Source: JAJDZL01 sp965220665
GTDB taxonomy: Bacteria; Pseudomonadota; Gammaproteobacteria; Arenicellales; JAJDZL01
Direction: 5' to 3'
DNA length: 64,000 nucleotides
NCBI GenBank assembly: GCA_965220665.1
Contig: CBDCQQ010000005.1
Coordinates: 2,170,001 to 2,234,000 of the forward strand
Positions within the stretch are counted from its first letter, which is position 1; every line of letters begins with the position of its first letter. Shown one piece after another: positions 8,750 to 17,258 of this stretch. The notes beneath the pieces are model-generated. The model worked only from the letters and a program-made list of their open reading frames with translations, was not told where the DNA came from and did not search any database. The translations under genes and the position numbers were made by a program.

Positions 8750-9832
8750 TTAAGAATCCAGACTTCTACCTCTAAAATCTCGTGGCGAGAGTCCAGTCCA
8801 GCGGCGAAAAGCTCGACTGAATGCACTAAGTTCGGAATATCCAAGCAGGTATGCAATTTCAGACAGAGAAAGATTGCGTTGTTTGAAGTACATCTCTGCC
8901 AGACTTTTACGGACTTCCTCAACGAGTTCTGTGTAAGAGAGACCTTCCCAAGCAAGGTTTCGCTGTATTGCACTCGTGCTCATATATAGGCTTTCTGCGA
9001 TCGACTCCAGCGAAGGATAACCATCTGACAGCTTGATCCGAATTAGATTCCGAATCTTGTCAGTCAGATTCTGATTCATTGGCGTGTTGGCATGCAAAGA
9101 CTCGAGACACGCTCTTGTAATCGCCATCAACTTCAAATCCGCTTTCGGCATCGATTTCTCAAGAATCGTCGGGTCGAAAACAATTGCATTGAACTTCTGG
9201 TTAAAGAATACCGGTGCGTTGAATGCTTTTTCGTGCTCTTTGCTGTTTTCGGGCTTTGGATGCTCAAAGTAGACTTCTTCAGGTTTCCAGTCTTTACCCA
9301 TACATTCGCGGATGAGATTGAAAAACATTCCAAGCGATAACTCAGCGTCTTGTCTGCGCTGAACAATGTTCGGATCTCGAACCTGGTACTCAAGTTGATA
9401 GGAATTGGTATTCGAGGCAGTCAGCCTCAGCATTGAGCATTGCTGGTGATACCGGAACAATTCAATCAGATTGTCCAGAGCATTTCCCAGAGTAGGGGAG
9501 GATATTGCCGCATAGCCCCAGAGTCCTAAATCATCGGGCTGGAACTGGTTGCCGAACCATAAACCGAAATTGTCGTTTTGCGTATTGTTTGATGCTGATT
9601 CAAAAAGGCCGCAAAATGACTTCAGGCACATTCCGATGATCGGATTGCCGATACAGTTGGGATCTACTCCGGCTTCACCAAAGACACGGTCGATATCACC
9701 ACCGTGAGAATTGATAAATTGATCAACACCAGTTGCAGCCGGTGCCAGAACATGTGGTACCGGCTCGGGACTTTGATCTCCCGTTGGCTTTGGACTGTAA
9801 TTTTGTAGTCCTGATTCGAATGTGATGCTCAT
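8750..9832 (-). CDS. AraC-family transcriptional regulator
   Basis: A 360-residue regulator. The N-terminal ~230 residues resemble the arabinose-binding-like AraC domain common in OruR/ArgR-type activators (GVDQFINSHGGDIDRVFGEA, then LGLWGYAAISSPTLGNAL). The C-terminus is a double helix-turn-helix (SLESIAESLYMSTSAIQRNL and SLSEIAYLLGYSELSAFSRA, followed by WTGLSPRDFR). It is convergent with the ABC importer and may control it, though the sequence does not prove this. An IS1595-type element lies 52 bases upstream of its ATG and separates the gene from its ancestral upstream region, so expression may be altered. Confidence 0.85.
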   Translation of the reverse strand: MSITFESGLQNYSPKPTGDQSPEPVPHVLAPAATGVDQFINSHGGDIDRVFGEAGVDPNCIGNPIIGMCLKSFCGLFESASNNTQNDNFGLWFGNQFQPDDLGLWGYAAISSPTLGNALDNLIELFRYHQQCSMLRLTASNTNSYQLEYQVRDPNIVQRRQDAELSLGMFFNLIRECMGKDWKPEEVYFEHPKPENSKEHEKAFNAPVFFNQKFNAIVFDPTILEKSMPKADLKLMAITRACLESLHANTPMNQNLTDKIRNLIRIKLSDGYPSLESIAESLYMSTSAIQRNLAWEGLSYTELVEEVRKSLAEMYFKQRNLSLSEIAYLLGYSELSAFSRAFRRWTGLSPRDFRGRSLDS

Positions 9833-9925
9833 TCTTGCAAGCCTTAGCTCGGGGTGGTTACCGAAAGCATCGAAAAGAATGCACTAAATTAAGGGATTTA
9901 TCCATTTGAGTTGACAGGCGTAAAA

Positions 9926-10162
9926 TCAATCCAATTTCTTGGCATTTTTAGAAGATTTTTGCTTTTGAGTTCTCTGATAGGATTTCGGTTTTACGCCCAG
10001 TAGCACCCGCATAACATCATCAAACTCAAAGTCTGATATTGGGGGAATCTGGTTTGATGATTCATTAGTCTTTTGCTTGGACATCACTGACATTTGCATC
10101 AAATTCTTGGATTTCGGCTGCCGCACGCGGAGGCACAGTTCAACCTCAGTGCAACCGGCCAT
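9926..10162 (-). CDS. Small unknown protein inside the IS1595 element
   Basis: A 78-residue frame that overlaps the transposase stop by 17 bases and runs to about 30 bases inside the left inverted repeat. A start at one of the inner methionines (MSKQKTNESSN) is also plausible. The central piece ISDFEFDDVMRVLLGVKP is hydrophobic/acidic and the tail is strongly basic (KQKSSKNAKK). I do not recognise a catalytic or DNA-binding motif. Its place as the second frame of the element suggests an accessory or regulatory role in transposition. Confidence 0.5.
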   Translation of the reverse strand: MAGCTEVELCLRVRQPKSKNLMQMSVMSKQKTNESSNQIPPISDFEFDDVMRVLLGVKPKSYQRTQKQKSSKNAKKLD

Positions 10163-11144
10163 CCGGCCCGCTAATCAGATCAGCGTATTTCAACCGCTTG
10201 TTGAACAGCCCTCGAATCGTGCAGTCGATTTGAACCATCGTATCCAATGCCCTGACATTCTGCCTGGCACTGAATTCATCCACATACTTCTGCAAATGCT
10301 TCGGACTCATTTTGTGGTAGATGCCGTAGTAGCCCCGCTTCAGGCAGCTCCAAAATGATTCTGTGCCATTGATATGTGCCTGTCCTTTGACATACTCACC
10401 AACCGAGTGCTTGACTGTTTCATGTGTGTATCCTTGTTTCTCAAGTCCTTCGTATGCAGTGGCATCATCCGTATAGACGGTTGAGCCATCGGCAACCGCA
10501 TCACACACGATCTGGTGAAGTGTGATGGCTTTGGTGTCGGCAACTTTGATTGACTTGATTTGTTTGCTGTCGCGTTCCTTGATTCCGACAACCGCTGTCT
10601 TGCCAACTGTTCCGCGTCCAGCATTAAGCTTTTGGTCTTTGTGCTTGTTCTTTTCTTTTCCACCAATGTAGGTTTCATCGACTTCAACTTCACAGCCAAA
10701 CAGTTGTGATGCATTATTCGCCCAGGCAGTTCTGATGCGATGAGCCATAAACCATGCCGTTGGTTGTCGCACTGCGATGTCATTCCCCAGTTTGGTGCTT
10801 GCAACACCTTTCAGGGATGTGGAAAGCAGGTAAATGGCCATCAGCCACTTTTTGTAGGGCAGCCGGCTTTCCTCCATTAACGATCCGGTTTTGACGCTGA
10901 AATACTTACGGCATGGCTTACACCAATAAGGCATTGTCTTGTGACTGGCCCTGCTGGTTTCGCGAGCATTGCATCTTGGGCATACTCGGCCATTCGCCCA
11001 TCGTATTGACTCGATGTATTCCATCGCATCCTGCTCGGTTTGAAACTTGTCCATGAACTCGTAGAGGCTGACTCGTTTCCGATCTTTCTTTGATTTTGTC
11101 ATGCTATATACTGCCAGCAAATTTCTTATTTCCATTGTTAGCAA
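10146..11144 (-). CDS. IS1595-family (ISXO2-like) transposase
   Basis: A 332-residue transposase, possibly starting at an inner ATG (MTKSKKDRKRV, 11102). It has an N-terminal zinc ribbon (CPRCNARE, then CKPCRKYF, around residues 55-85) and the ISXO2-like catalytic domain. First acidic residues lie in VEVDETYIGGKEK, the second in VYTDDATAYEGL, and the terminal N-E pair in HINGTESFWSCLKRGYYG. All catalytic positions are present and there is no frameshift, so it should be active. Confidence 0.92.
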   Translation of the reverse strand: MLTMEIRNLLAVYSMTKSKKDRKRVSLYEFMDKFQTEQDAMEYIESIRWANGRVCPRCNARETSRASHKTMPYWCKPCRKYFSVKTGSLMEESRLPYKKWLMAIYLLSTSLKGVASTKLGNDIAVRQPTAWFMAHRIRTAWANNASQLFGCEVEVDETYIGGKEKNKHKDQKLNAGRGTVGKTAVVGIKERDSKQIKSIKVADTKAITLHQIVCDAVADGSTVYTDDATAYEGLEKQGYTHETVKHSVGEYVKGQAHINGTESFWSCLKRGYYGIYHKMSPKHLQKYVDEFSARQNVRALDTMVQIDCTIRGLFNKRLKYADLISGPDGRLH

Positions 11145-11306
11145 GTATATCCTAAAATGTTGGTTTTGTCAACTCAAATGGATAATTCCCTAAATTAAAC
11201 GATATTTCAAGTTTGTTTTGGCATTCTCTTGAAAATACTTAACTCAAGTTTCGGGGTTCAAAAACGCTCGAAATAACAATCTAAAGCATTGATATAAATA
11301 ACAAAA

Positions 11307-11406
11307 AGGCCTTCTTTCGGTTATAATACAGGTATCAAAGATCCATACTGGGTCGAAAACATAAAAAACGTTCCACAAACGTTTTCAACACACCGAAAGA
11401 AGGCCT
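11307..11406 (+). promoter_or_regulatory. Outward-transcript-sensing inverted repeat with internal transposase promoter
   Basis: A perfect 15-bp inverted repeat (AGGCCTTCTTTCGGT at 11307-11321, complement at 11392-11406) encloses the transposase leader. The right arm contains the ribosome site AGAAGG eight bases before the ATG. A TATAAT -10 box at 11322-11327 lies just inside the left arm, so native transcripts should lack that arm while read-through transcripts carry both and would hide the ribosome site. An extra 8-bp stem AAAACGTT/AACGTTTT sits between. IS10 and IS50 use this type of protection. Confidence 0.7.
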
Positions 11407-12520
11407 GAAAATGCATTATAAAGCCAACCAGCCACCCTTGCCGAAATTGATTGAACCGACTTTGGAAGACGCTCACCAACCGATCGACAACCTGTTTGCA
11501 GAGGCCTGGCGCAGTCTGAAGATCGGTGCCTTAGCAGCCCGTGCCGGGATTGCCAAACGAAGTGGCTGCGAGGCACAGCAGGTGGTGTTCATGCTGCTGA
11601 TGTGGCGCTGGCTGGGCTCGCCGAGTGTTGCCATGTTCTGCAAAGCCCCGATCCAGTGGTTTTGCCAGGTGAAAAAAGATGTGCTGTATGACTTTATGAA
11701 GCGCACCGATCTGAACTGGCGGCGCTGGCAGTTATTGGTGGCGAAAAGGGTCTGCAGCCTGAATGCCACAGGGCGCGCTGTGCTGGTGGTTGATGATTCG
11801 ATCAAGGCGCGCCGTTCAAAGAAGATGGATGCGGTGTCGAGTCATTACGATCATGTCACCGGTCAGTATGTGATCGGTCAGCAGGTGGTGACGCTGGGGC
11901 TGTGCTGTGATGATGGGTTTATTCCAATCGACTCGGAGATATCGGTTTCCAACTCGAAGCGCCAGCAGAAAGACGGTGCTTTGCCGGATGGCAGAAGCCG
12001 GGCATCGAAAAGATATCGACAGGCCTGTGACTGGTCGAAGATCGAGTTGGTTGCTGCGATGGTGAAACGGGCGCTTCGCGCCGGCATCAGCGCTGCGTAC
12101 CTGGTGGCTGACAGCTGGTACGGCAACAAGGCGATGATGCAGTTGGGCATTGACAGTGGACTGACGTCGATACTGCGCATGAAAAACGGCAATTTGAAGT
12201 ATCGCACGGCGTTCGGTGGCAGGACTCGGGACTTGAACGCTCAACAGATTTACCGGCACGTTGCCAGAGGCAGGTGGGAAAAGGTTGAGGTTTACAACAG
12301 TAAGTGGCAGATGGCCGCGACGACCGTGAAGATCAATCTGGAACACTCGAATGCAAAGCTCGAGTGCTGGCACGAGGTGAAGCTGCTGTTTGTCAGGGGG
12401 TTGAATCTGGATGCGGGAGAATCGAACAGGTGGGCATTATTCCTGAGCACCGATGCCCGGATTGATGCACTTGAGATGCTTGAGGCGTATGCCATGAGAT
12501 GGTCCATTGAGGTCTTCTTC

Positions 12521-12540
12521 ATATGTTGCATGCAACATAT
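12521..12540. repeat. 20-bp perfect palindrome at the left RIT boundary
   Basis: ATATGTTGCATGCAACATAT sits between the interrupted transposase codon and the first base of the 93-bp RIT terminal repeat. It has no counterpart on the right side. Its half-site ATATGTTGC resembles the core repeated in the RIT ends, so it may be an extra recombinase site or a junction remnant. Confidence 0.7.
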
Positions 12541-12633
12541 GAAGTACTATGTTGCGCAAAGGATTATGTTGCGGGCTTGGGTTTGTTCCGCCAGACATGC
12601 GGATCTCACTGCAGTTCCCGCAACATAATATTT
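12541..12633 (+). repeat. RIT left terminal inverted repeat
   Basis: Outer end GAAGTACTATGTTGCGCA. Three copies of the ATGTTGCG core are present, the innermost inverted. The mid-section (about 40 bases) differs from the right end while the three core sites and their spacing are kept, as expected for recombinase binding sites. Confidence 0.85.
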
Positions 12634-12638
12634 CGCAT

Positions 12639-13631
12639 TTACAGATTTTGCAAAAACTCCATCAAGCCCTTGTCGCGTTTCCACGCACTTGGGTTCGACT
12701 CCTTGACTTCACATAACTCCATTGCCTTTATCTTCAATTTGAGGTCGACCTCTGCGTAGATGTTGGTTGTGTCCAGATGCTCATGTCCAAGCCATGCTCT
12801 GATCGTATTTAGATCTACGCCTGCCTGCAGCAGGTGGCAGGCGCATGTATGCCTGATGGAGTGGGGTGACACCCGTCTTGTTGACAGACAAGGTGCTTTC
12901 GCTGCACAACGTTCAACCATTCGATAAACGCCGAACCGGGTGTACGGCCGTCGTAGTTGGTTGACAAAAACGGGATCGGACGATTGCTTGCCCTGCACCA
13001 GGTCGGAAAGGATATCTCTGGTTTTCGGCCACAGCGGACATTGACGAACTTTGCCGGCCTTGCCATTCAGTGTCGCAGTGGCACAGCGACCGCTTCTTTC
13101 ATCAAGATCAAGATCACGCACATGAAGGTTGGTCGCTTCCGAGACACGCGCACCGGTGTTGTAAAGAAACAGAAGCACCGCGTATTCCGTTTTTCCTCTG
13201 ACTGTTTGTCTGTCAGGCGTCTGCAACAATGCATCCATCTCCATTTTCGTCAGCCACGACAGTGGTTTGGACACTGTTTTCTTAATCCCGATTGATCGCA
13301 CGGCTGCGGCCCATTCCACGGATGTCGGTTCTCGGGAGGCGACATACTTGGCAAACGACCGCAGGGCAGTCAGGCGATGATTACGCGTCTGTGCCGAGCA
13401 GCCGCGTTCAAGTTCAATGTGGTCGAGAAACGAAAGAACACATTCCACGGTGATGTCACAGATCAGCAGCCGGTCAACAGACTTTCGGACACTGCGGCTG
13501 ACAAACGGCAGCAATAGGGTGAAAGTATCGCGGTAGCTCTTCTGGGTGTTGATCGAAAGATTGCGTTCGGTGGCGATGTGTTCAATGAGAAACCGTTTAA
13601 GCCACCCGCCCAGCAGTGCACGGTCATTCAT
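12639..13631 (-). CDS. ritC: RIT tyrosine recombinase, third gene
   Basis: A 330-residue tyrosine recombinase. The start at 13631 (MNDRALLGGW) is preferred over an upstream frame start because GGAGG lies seven bases before it and it overlaps the preceding stop by eight bases. The N-terminal SAM-like core-binding domain is followed by the catalytic domain with Arg in NTGARVSEATN, HxxR in HSIRHTCACHLL, then LGHEHLDTTNIY containing the final His and nucleophilic Tyr. The stop is six bases from the left terminal repeat. All catalytic residues are present. Confidence 0.9.
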   Translation of the reverse strand: MNDRALLGGWLKRFLIEHIATERNLSINTQKSYRDTFTLLLPFVSRSVRKSVDRLLICDITVECVLSFLDHIELERGCSAQTRNHRLTALRSFAKYVASREPTSVEWAAAVRSIGIKKTVSKPLSWLTKMEMDALLQTPDRQTVRGKTEYAVLLFLYNTGARVSEATNLHVRDLDLDERSGRCATATLNGKAGKVRQCPLWPKTRDILSDLVQGKQSSDPVFVNQLRRPYTRFGVYRMVERCAAKAPCLSTRRVSPHSIRHTCACHLLQAGVDLNTIRAWLGHEHLDTTNIYAEVDLKLKIKAMELCEVKESNPSAWKRDKGLMEFLQNL

Positions 13632-14574
13632 CGCTGCCTCCGTTGACCCAGTTGTCGAATCGTGAAGACGCCTCGCCAAGCAGCTCAGGCGTCATGGACA
13701 GATAAACCTTTGTGCCCTCAAGGTTCTTATGGCCGAGACAGGTCGATAGCGCAGGCAGTAGTTGCTGCACATCGGCACCCTCGCGGTACCAGGTGATGAC
13801 GCGATGCACAGCGAACGCATGGCGAAACCCATGCAGGTTCGGTTTTTGAAATCCATTGCCAACAGGTTGAATTCCCGCTTCAATAAGCAGTTTGCGAAAA
13901 GCTGCGAGAACCGTTCTGTATCGCAAAGGCGTACCGTCGAGATTGGCCAGAAACTTTGAATCCGATTGGTTCGGCATCGTTCGTCGTATGCGCTGTTCGG
14001 AATACAGCTTCATCGCTTCGCACAGCTGGCCGCCGAGTGGTACGATACGACTTTTGTTGAACTTGGTCCGGCGCACTGTCACCACCGCTTGATTCAGGTC
14101 GACATCGGCGATTGTCAGTCGCAATGCTTCCGATATGCGCAATCCGGCGCCGTAAAGCAGCAAAAGCAAGGTTCGAAAAGTCGACTCATCAAGCTTCACC
14201 GCTTTTTTGCGAGAATCGCTGATCGCCCCGAACAATCGGGTCAGTTCTTCGGAGGAATATATGTGCGGTGGTCGAGACTTCGGTACTTCCGGCTCAGCTT
14301 CGCGCAGCGGAAGCGGCGACTGGGTCACATGTCCGCGACTGACTGCATACCGGTAGAATCCCGAAAGCGTCCGGTAGCGATCCGCACGGGCGTGTACGCG
14401 GGTTCCGGATTCAGCAAGAAACAGACAAACATCCTGACATGTGATCTTGGTGCAATCAACTTCGAGGTCAAGACTCATAAGGAATTTATCGAGTATTGAG
14501 GCTTCCTTATTGAACACAGCGCCGTGAAGCCGCCGCCAGCCGATGTAACGCTCCATTAATATTCGCAGTTTCAT
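13624..14574 (-). CDS. ritB: RIT tyrosine recombinase, second gene
   Basis: A 316-residue tyrosine recombinase of XerC/D type. Catalytic residues are seen in GAGLRISEAL (Arg), HGFRHAFAVHRV (His-x-x-Arg) and LGHKNLEGTKVYLS (His and Tyr). The start overlaps the stop of the first recombinase by four bases (ATGA), and its own stop overlaps the next start by eight bases, so the three are translated as a coupled set. Confidence 0.9.
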   Translation of the reverse strand: MKLRILMERYIGWRRLHGAVFNKEASILDKFLMSLDLEVDCTKITCQDVCLFLAESGTRVHARADRYRTLSGFYRYAVSRGHVTQSPLPLREAEPEVPKSRPPHIYSSEELTRLFGAISDSRKKAVKLDESTFRTLLLLLYGAGLRISEALRLTIADVDLNQAVVTVRRTKFNKSRIVPLGGQLCEAMKLYSEQRIRRTMPNQSDSKFLANLDGTPLRYRTVLAAFRKLLIEAGIQPVGNGFQKPNLHGFRHAFAVHRVITWYREGADVQQLLPALSTCLGHKNLEGTKVYLSMTPELLGEASSRFDNWVNGGSDE

Positions 14575-15821
14575 AACAGTCCCTCCAGATTCACGTCAAC
14601 GGCCTTGCGCAAAGAGTCCAGGTCCACCTTCGCATATATTGATGTGGCTTCAGCGCTGCGATGTCCCAGATAATCGCCAATCTGCTTGAGTGAAAAATTG
14701 TGTTCAAGCAGATGTTGCGCGGCGTAGTGACGCAACGCATGCGGACCTGTACGTTTCGCACGGATTCCGGCAGCTTTCATCCGTCGACGGACGAGCGCAT
14801 GCATGCTTTTCCCGTTCAACGGGCGCACCGGAGCTTTCAATGTCAGAAAAACGTTACGGTGCGAGCCGGCGAAGCGAACCTCGCGCAAATATCTGGCAAT
14901 CGCATTCCCTGCACTAGAAGACAGCGGGTAGCAGGAAATTCGCCCAGGCTTGAGGCATCTCACTTGGAGCATATCGCTTTGCCAGTGAATGTCCTCCAAA
15001 CAAAGGCCGCATACTTCTCCAGAACGCAGTCCATAGGTAATCAGCAGCATCAGTATCGCGCGGTCGCGCACATTGGCGGGACCGTCTTCGTCAGTCGTCG
15101 CTAGCAACCGCAATGCCTCGTCTCGGTTCAATCCTTTTGGGATTGCCTCCTCGCGACGGAAGCGAGGCAACGTGAGCGCCTCGGCGATTCCTTGAGCGCA
15201 CCAGCCCTGTCCCTCGCTAAAGCGAAGGAATCTGATTAGGCAGCTTGCGTCGTGATAACCTGTCACCGAACTGCATCGACGACGACCAAACCGATTAGTC
15301 ACGATCGCTTCAAGCATATCGGCGTTGACGTCGAAAAGGGCAGTCGCTCGCGCATCAAGACAATCAAAAAAACGAGCGATCACCGCAACGTTGGAGTGAA
15401 TGGTGAATTCCGAAAGCGCACGCTCTCGCCGCAACCAATTTACATAGATGCCGATTTCATATCGCAAAACGGATTCTTGTTCCTCGGTACCGTCGAACCA
15501 TCCGATGAATTTCATCCACCGTCTCGCATGATTGACGAATGCGTCGGTTTTCTTTTTTGACGCCGCTCGGCCGCAACGCCGAGGATTAGGCTTTGCCCAC
15601 TGCTGCGCAGCACGCTGAATTTCGAGTTCACCGACTGGCCTCTTAGCGGTCAAGCCAATGATTGCAATCAGATTGAGCTGGTTAGCGGCAATTGCTCGCA
15701 AGGTATATCGCGGCGCGCCGCACTGTTCGCTATGCGACAGGTATCGAATTCGCTGCTCTAGAAGCGGAGCGGACTGGTAGGCTGCGACCGTAGACGCGCG
15801 GGAAAATAGCGTTTCGAACAT
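14571..15821 (-). CDS. ritA: RIT tyrosine recombinase, first gene
   Basis: A 416-residue tyrosine recombinase, the largest of the trio. The ATG at 15821 (MFETLFSRAS) is preferred over a start 30 bases upstream because GGAGA lies about eight bases before it. Catalytic residues occur in TYGLRSGEVCGL (Arg), HALRHYAAQHLL (His-x-x-Arg) and LGHRSAEATSIYAKVD (His and Tyr). The extra length is an N-terminal region of about 100 residues before the core-binding domain. It begins about 50 bases inside the right terminal repeat. Confidence 0.9.
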   Translation of the reverse strand: MFETLFSRASTVAAYQSAPLLEQRIRYLSHSEQCGAPRYTLRAIAANQLNLIAIIGLTAKRPVGELEIQRAAQQWAKPNPRRCGRAASKKKTDAFVNHARRWMKFIGWFDGTEEQESVLRYEIGIYVNWLRRERALSEFTIHSNVAVIARFFDCLDARATALFDVNADMLEAIVTNRFGRRRCSSVTGYHDASCLIRFLRFSEGQGWCAQGIAEALTLPRFRREEAIPKGLNRDEALRLLATTDEDGPANVRDRAILMLLITYGLRSGEVCGLCLEDIHWQSDMLQVRCLKPGRISCYPLSSSAGNAIARYLREVRFAGSHRNVFLTLKAPVRPLNGKSMHALVRRRMKAAGIRAKRTGPHALRHYAAQHLLEHNFSLKQIGDYLGHRSAEATSIYAKVDLDSLRKAVDVNLEGLL

Positions 15822-15873
15822 GATTGAATCTCCACATTGTTGAAAATACAATCATGATCACATATATCATTCA

Positions 15874-15966
15874 AAATATTATGTTGCGGGAAATGCGACG
15901 AACCACGCGTGCTTCGGGGAGAATCCATATGCCCGCAACATATTCCAGTGCGCAACATAGTACTTC
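15874..15966 (-). repeat. RIT right terminal inverted repeat
   Basis: Complement of the left repeat with the same three core sites and the same 93-base length. It ends ...GTACTTC directly before AAG GAA AGC, the resumed IS4 transposase codons. Confidence 0.85.
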
Positions 15967-16391
15967 AAGGAAAGCAAGCAGCATCTTAAATGGCTGGGCG
16001 AGCAGACCCGCTCGTTTGCCTCCCATAGTGCATCGCTGCATTTGTCGGCGGTGTGTTATCTGGTCTTGGTGCACCTGACGCTGGAAGATGATCAGTATTC
16101 CAGGCTCGGACAGGCCAGAGATGAGCTGGTCGAACAGGTCAGAGTGCTCAACTATGCCCAAAAGCTGTGGCAGATGTTCCGCTCAATCATTCACAATGCG
16201 CTCTCGGGCATGGGTTCAGCCCTGGGATGTTCGGCACACAGCGTGATGGATGCAATCGACCGGCAAATGGAGATGTTCTTTGTCACCGCGCTCCAGCTGG
16301 ACGCAAAGATTATTCAGCATGAACACTGCCTGGATACGCCTTCAGGCGGCTGATTCACCGAATTTGAACCCCGAAACTTGAGTACTTAACT

Positions 16392-16925
16392 TTAGGATTG
16401 AAGTTCTCGGTTGGTACGGCAAAATTCAAGAAATCTTTTAAATGACTGTTGATCGTCAGTTGAAAACTCAAACTGTCCTTGAACTTCCTTCCCATTGAGA
16501 AAGTAGGATAGTTTGTTGGTGTGGTTTTCGTCAGTCATATTTTGGAAGACCCATCCAGGAACTGAATTGATTGACTCCGAAAATCCTGTGCGTACTCTAG
16601 AAACTCTGGTGTGATCAACTCCTTGCGCGACACGTCCTAGATTGTCTTCAAATCGGTAGTTTGTCACTTCATTATTGACCGTAGCGTGTCCAAGAGACAA
16701 AGACAGGTTTCCCAGAAAACAGTGGAAAATCAGTGTAGACAACTGATTCATCTGTTCCCGCCCGCTGGCGCCAACACAACGCAGTACCGTCGCACCTGAT
16801 GTTCGGACATCGCAATTGCTGGACTCATAAAGAATGGAATGACCCTGCCAGGTTTGTGCCATGGAAACCTGTGAGAAGCCAATAAAAAGTACACCGACGA
16901 ACAAAAGAAGTGATTTATTTTTCAT
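16392..16925 (-). CDS. Secreted protein of unknown function
   Basis: A 177-residue protein with a clear signal peptide (KSLLLFVGVLFIGFSQVSMA, cleaved near AQTW). The mature part has four cysteines (NCDVRTS, LRCVGAS, FHCFLGN, EFCRTNR), suggesting disulfides in the periplasm. I do not recognise the family. The stop codon lies three bases from the right target repeat of the IS4 element, so the coding frame is complete but its downstream sequence has been displaced; removing both insertion elements would place it about 100 bases upstream of the AraC-type gene on the same strand. Confidence 0.65.
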   Translation of the reverse strand: MKNKSLLLFVGVLFIGFSQVSMAQTWQGHSILYESSNCDVRTSGATVLRCVGASGREQMNQLSTLIFHCFLGNLSLSLGHATVNNEVTNYRFEDNLGRVAQGVDHTRVSRVRTGFSESINSVPGWVFQNMTDENHTNKLSYFLNGKEVQGQFEFSTDDQQSFKRFLEFCRTNRELQS

Positions 16926-17128
16926 GAGATGATTCTGAGATTATCGGACTGGAATTGAACAGAGATGCTGGACATGCGGTATCTTGGTTGGAATTTTGGT
17001 GTCATGAAAATAGATTAAATACCGCTTGGCAATATCAACCAACCCATGATTGATCCGCCAATTACCCTTGAAAGCCTTTCAGTCAAAGTGATTCAACATA
17101 TTCTCTTTATCATTTTAACTGGACTACA

Positions 17129-17146
17129 TGGTCGAAACTTCGACCA
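17129..17146. repeat. Short hairpin in the gap between the secreted-protein gene and hipA
   Basis: TGGTCGAA-AC-TTCGACCA, an 8-bp perfect stem in the 333-base gap 16926-17258. It has no T-run on either side, so it is not a typical terminator. Nothing else is recognisable in the gap. Confidence 0.4.
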
Positions 17147-17258
17147 GGCATTTTGGATTCACACCCGCGTATTGCCACAGGGAAAAGTGACGCTGCTGAA
17201 CCGAGTACGTTGAATTCAACGTATGGTTCGTTACAAACGATATTTGGTGTGCGTGTTG

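Larger units (their letters stand above)
9893..11190 (-). mobile_element. IS1595-family insertion sequence with 8-bp target duplication
   Basis: A 1298-bp element. The ends are inverted repeats GGGATTTATCCATTTGAGTT (left) and GGGAATTATCCATTTGAGTT (right, complemented), both continuing GACA. It is flanked by identical 8-base copies TAAATTAA at 9885-9892 and 11191-11198, the duplication length expected for IS1595. It holds a complete ISXO2-like transposase and a small downstream frame. Clean ends and an intact duplication indicate recent insertion. Confidence 0.92.
12541..15966 (-). mobile_element. RIT element (recombinase in trio)
   Basis: Three consecutive, overlapping tyrosine recombinase genes on the minus strand lie between imperfect 93-base inverted repeats at 12541-12633 and 15874-15966. 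Each end has the same internal plan: TACTATGTTGCGCA, then ATGTTGCGGGC, then the inverted copy TTCCCGCAACATAATATT, with unrelated sequence between. The three-gene order, overlaps and inverted ends are the defining features of RIT elements. It disrupts the IS4 transposase. Confidence 0.92.
11411..16353 (+). pseudogene. IS4-family transposase split by the RIT element
   Basis: The first 370 codons (11411-12520) and the last 128 codons plus stop (15967-16353) form one 498-residue IS4 transposase. DDE residues are in VVDDSIKARRSKKM, LVADSWYGNK and the end of the first part, YAMRWSIEVFF; the second part continues KESKQHLKWLGEQTRSF. The join falls inside the Y-2-R-3-E-6-K signature, between the catalytic Glu and the Lys. 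The element therefore cannot move by its own transposase unless the RIT excises exactly. Confidence 0.88.
11243..16382 (+). mobile_element. IS4-family insertion sequence, interrupted by a RIT element
   Basis: Perfect 20-bp terminal inverted repeats (CTCAAGTTTCGGGGTTCAAA) lie at 11243-11262 and, complemented, 16363-16382. They are flanked by 7-base direct repeats TACTTAA at 11236-11242 and 16383-16389. Without the inner RIT insertion the element would be about 1.69 kb. The transposase carries the IS4 Y-2-R-3-E-6-K signature. Only about 44 bases of host DNA separate it from the IS1595 element to the left. Confidence 0.9.
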
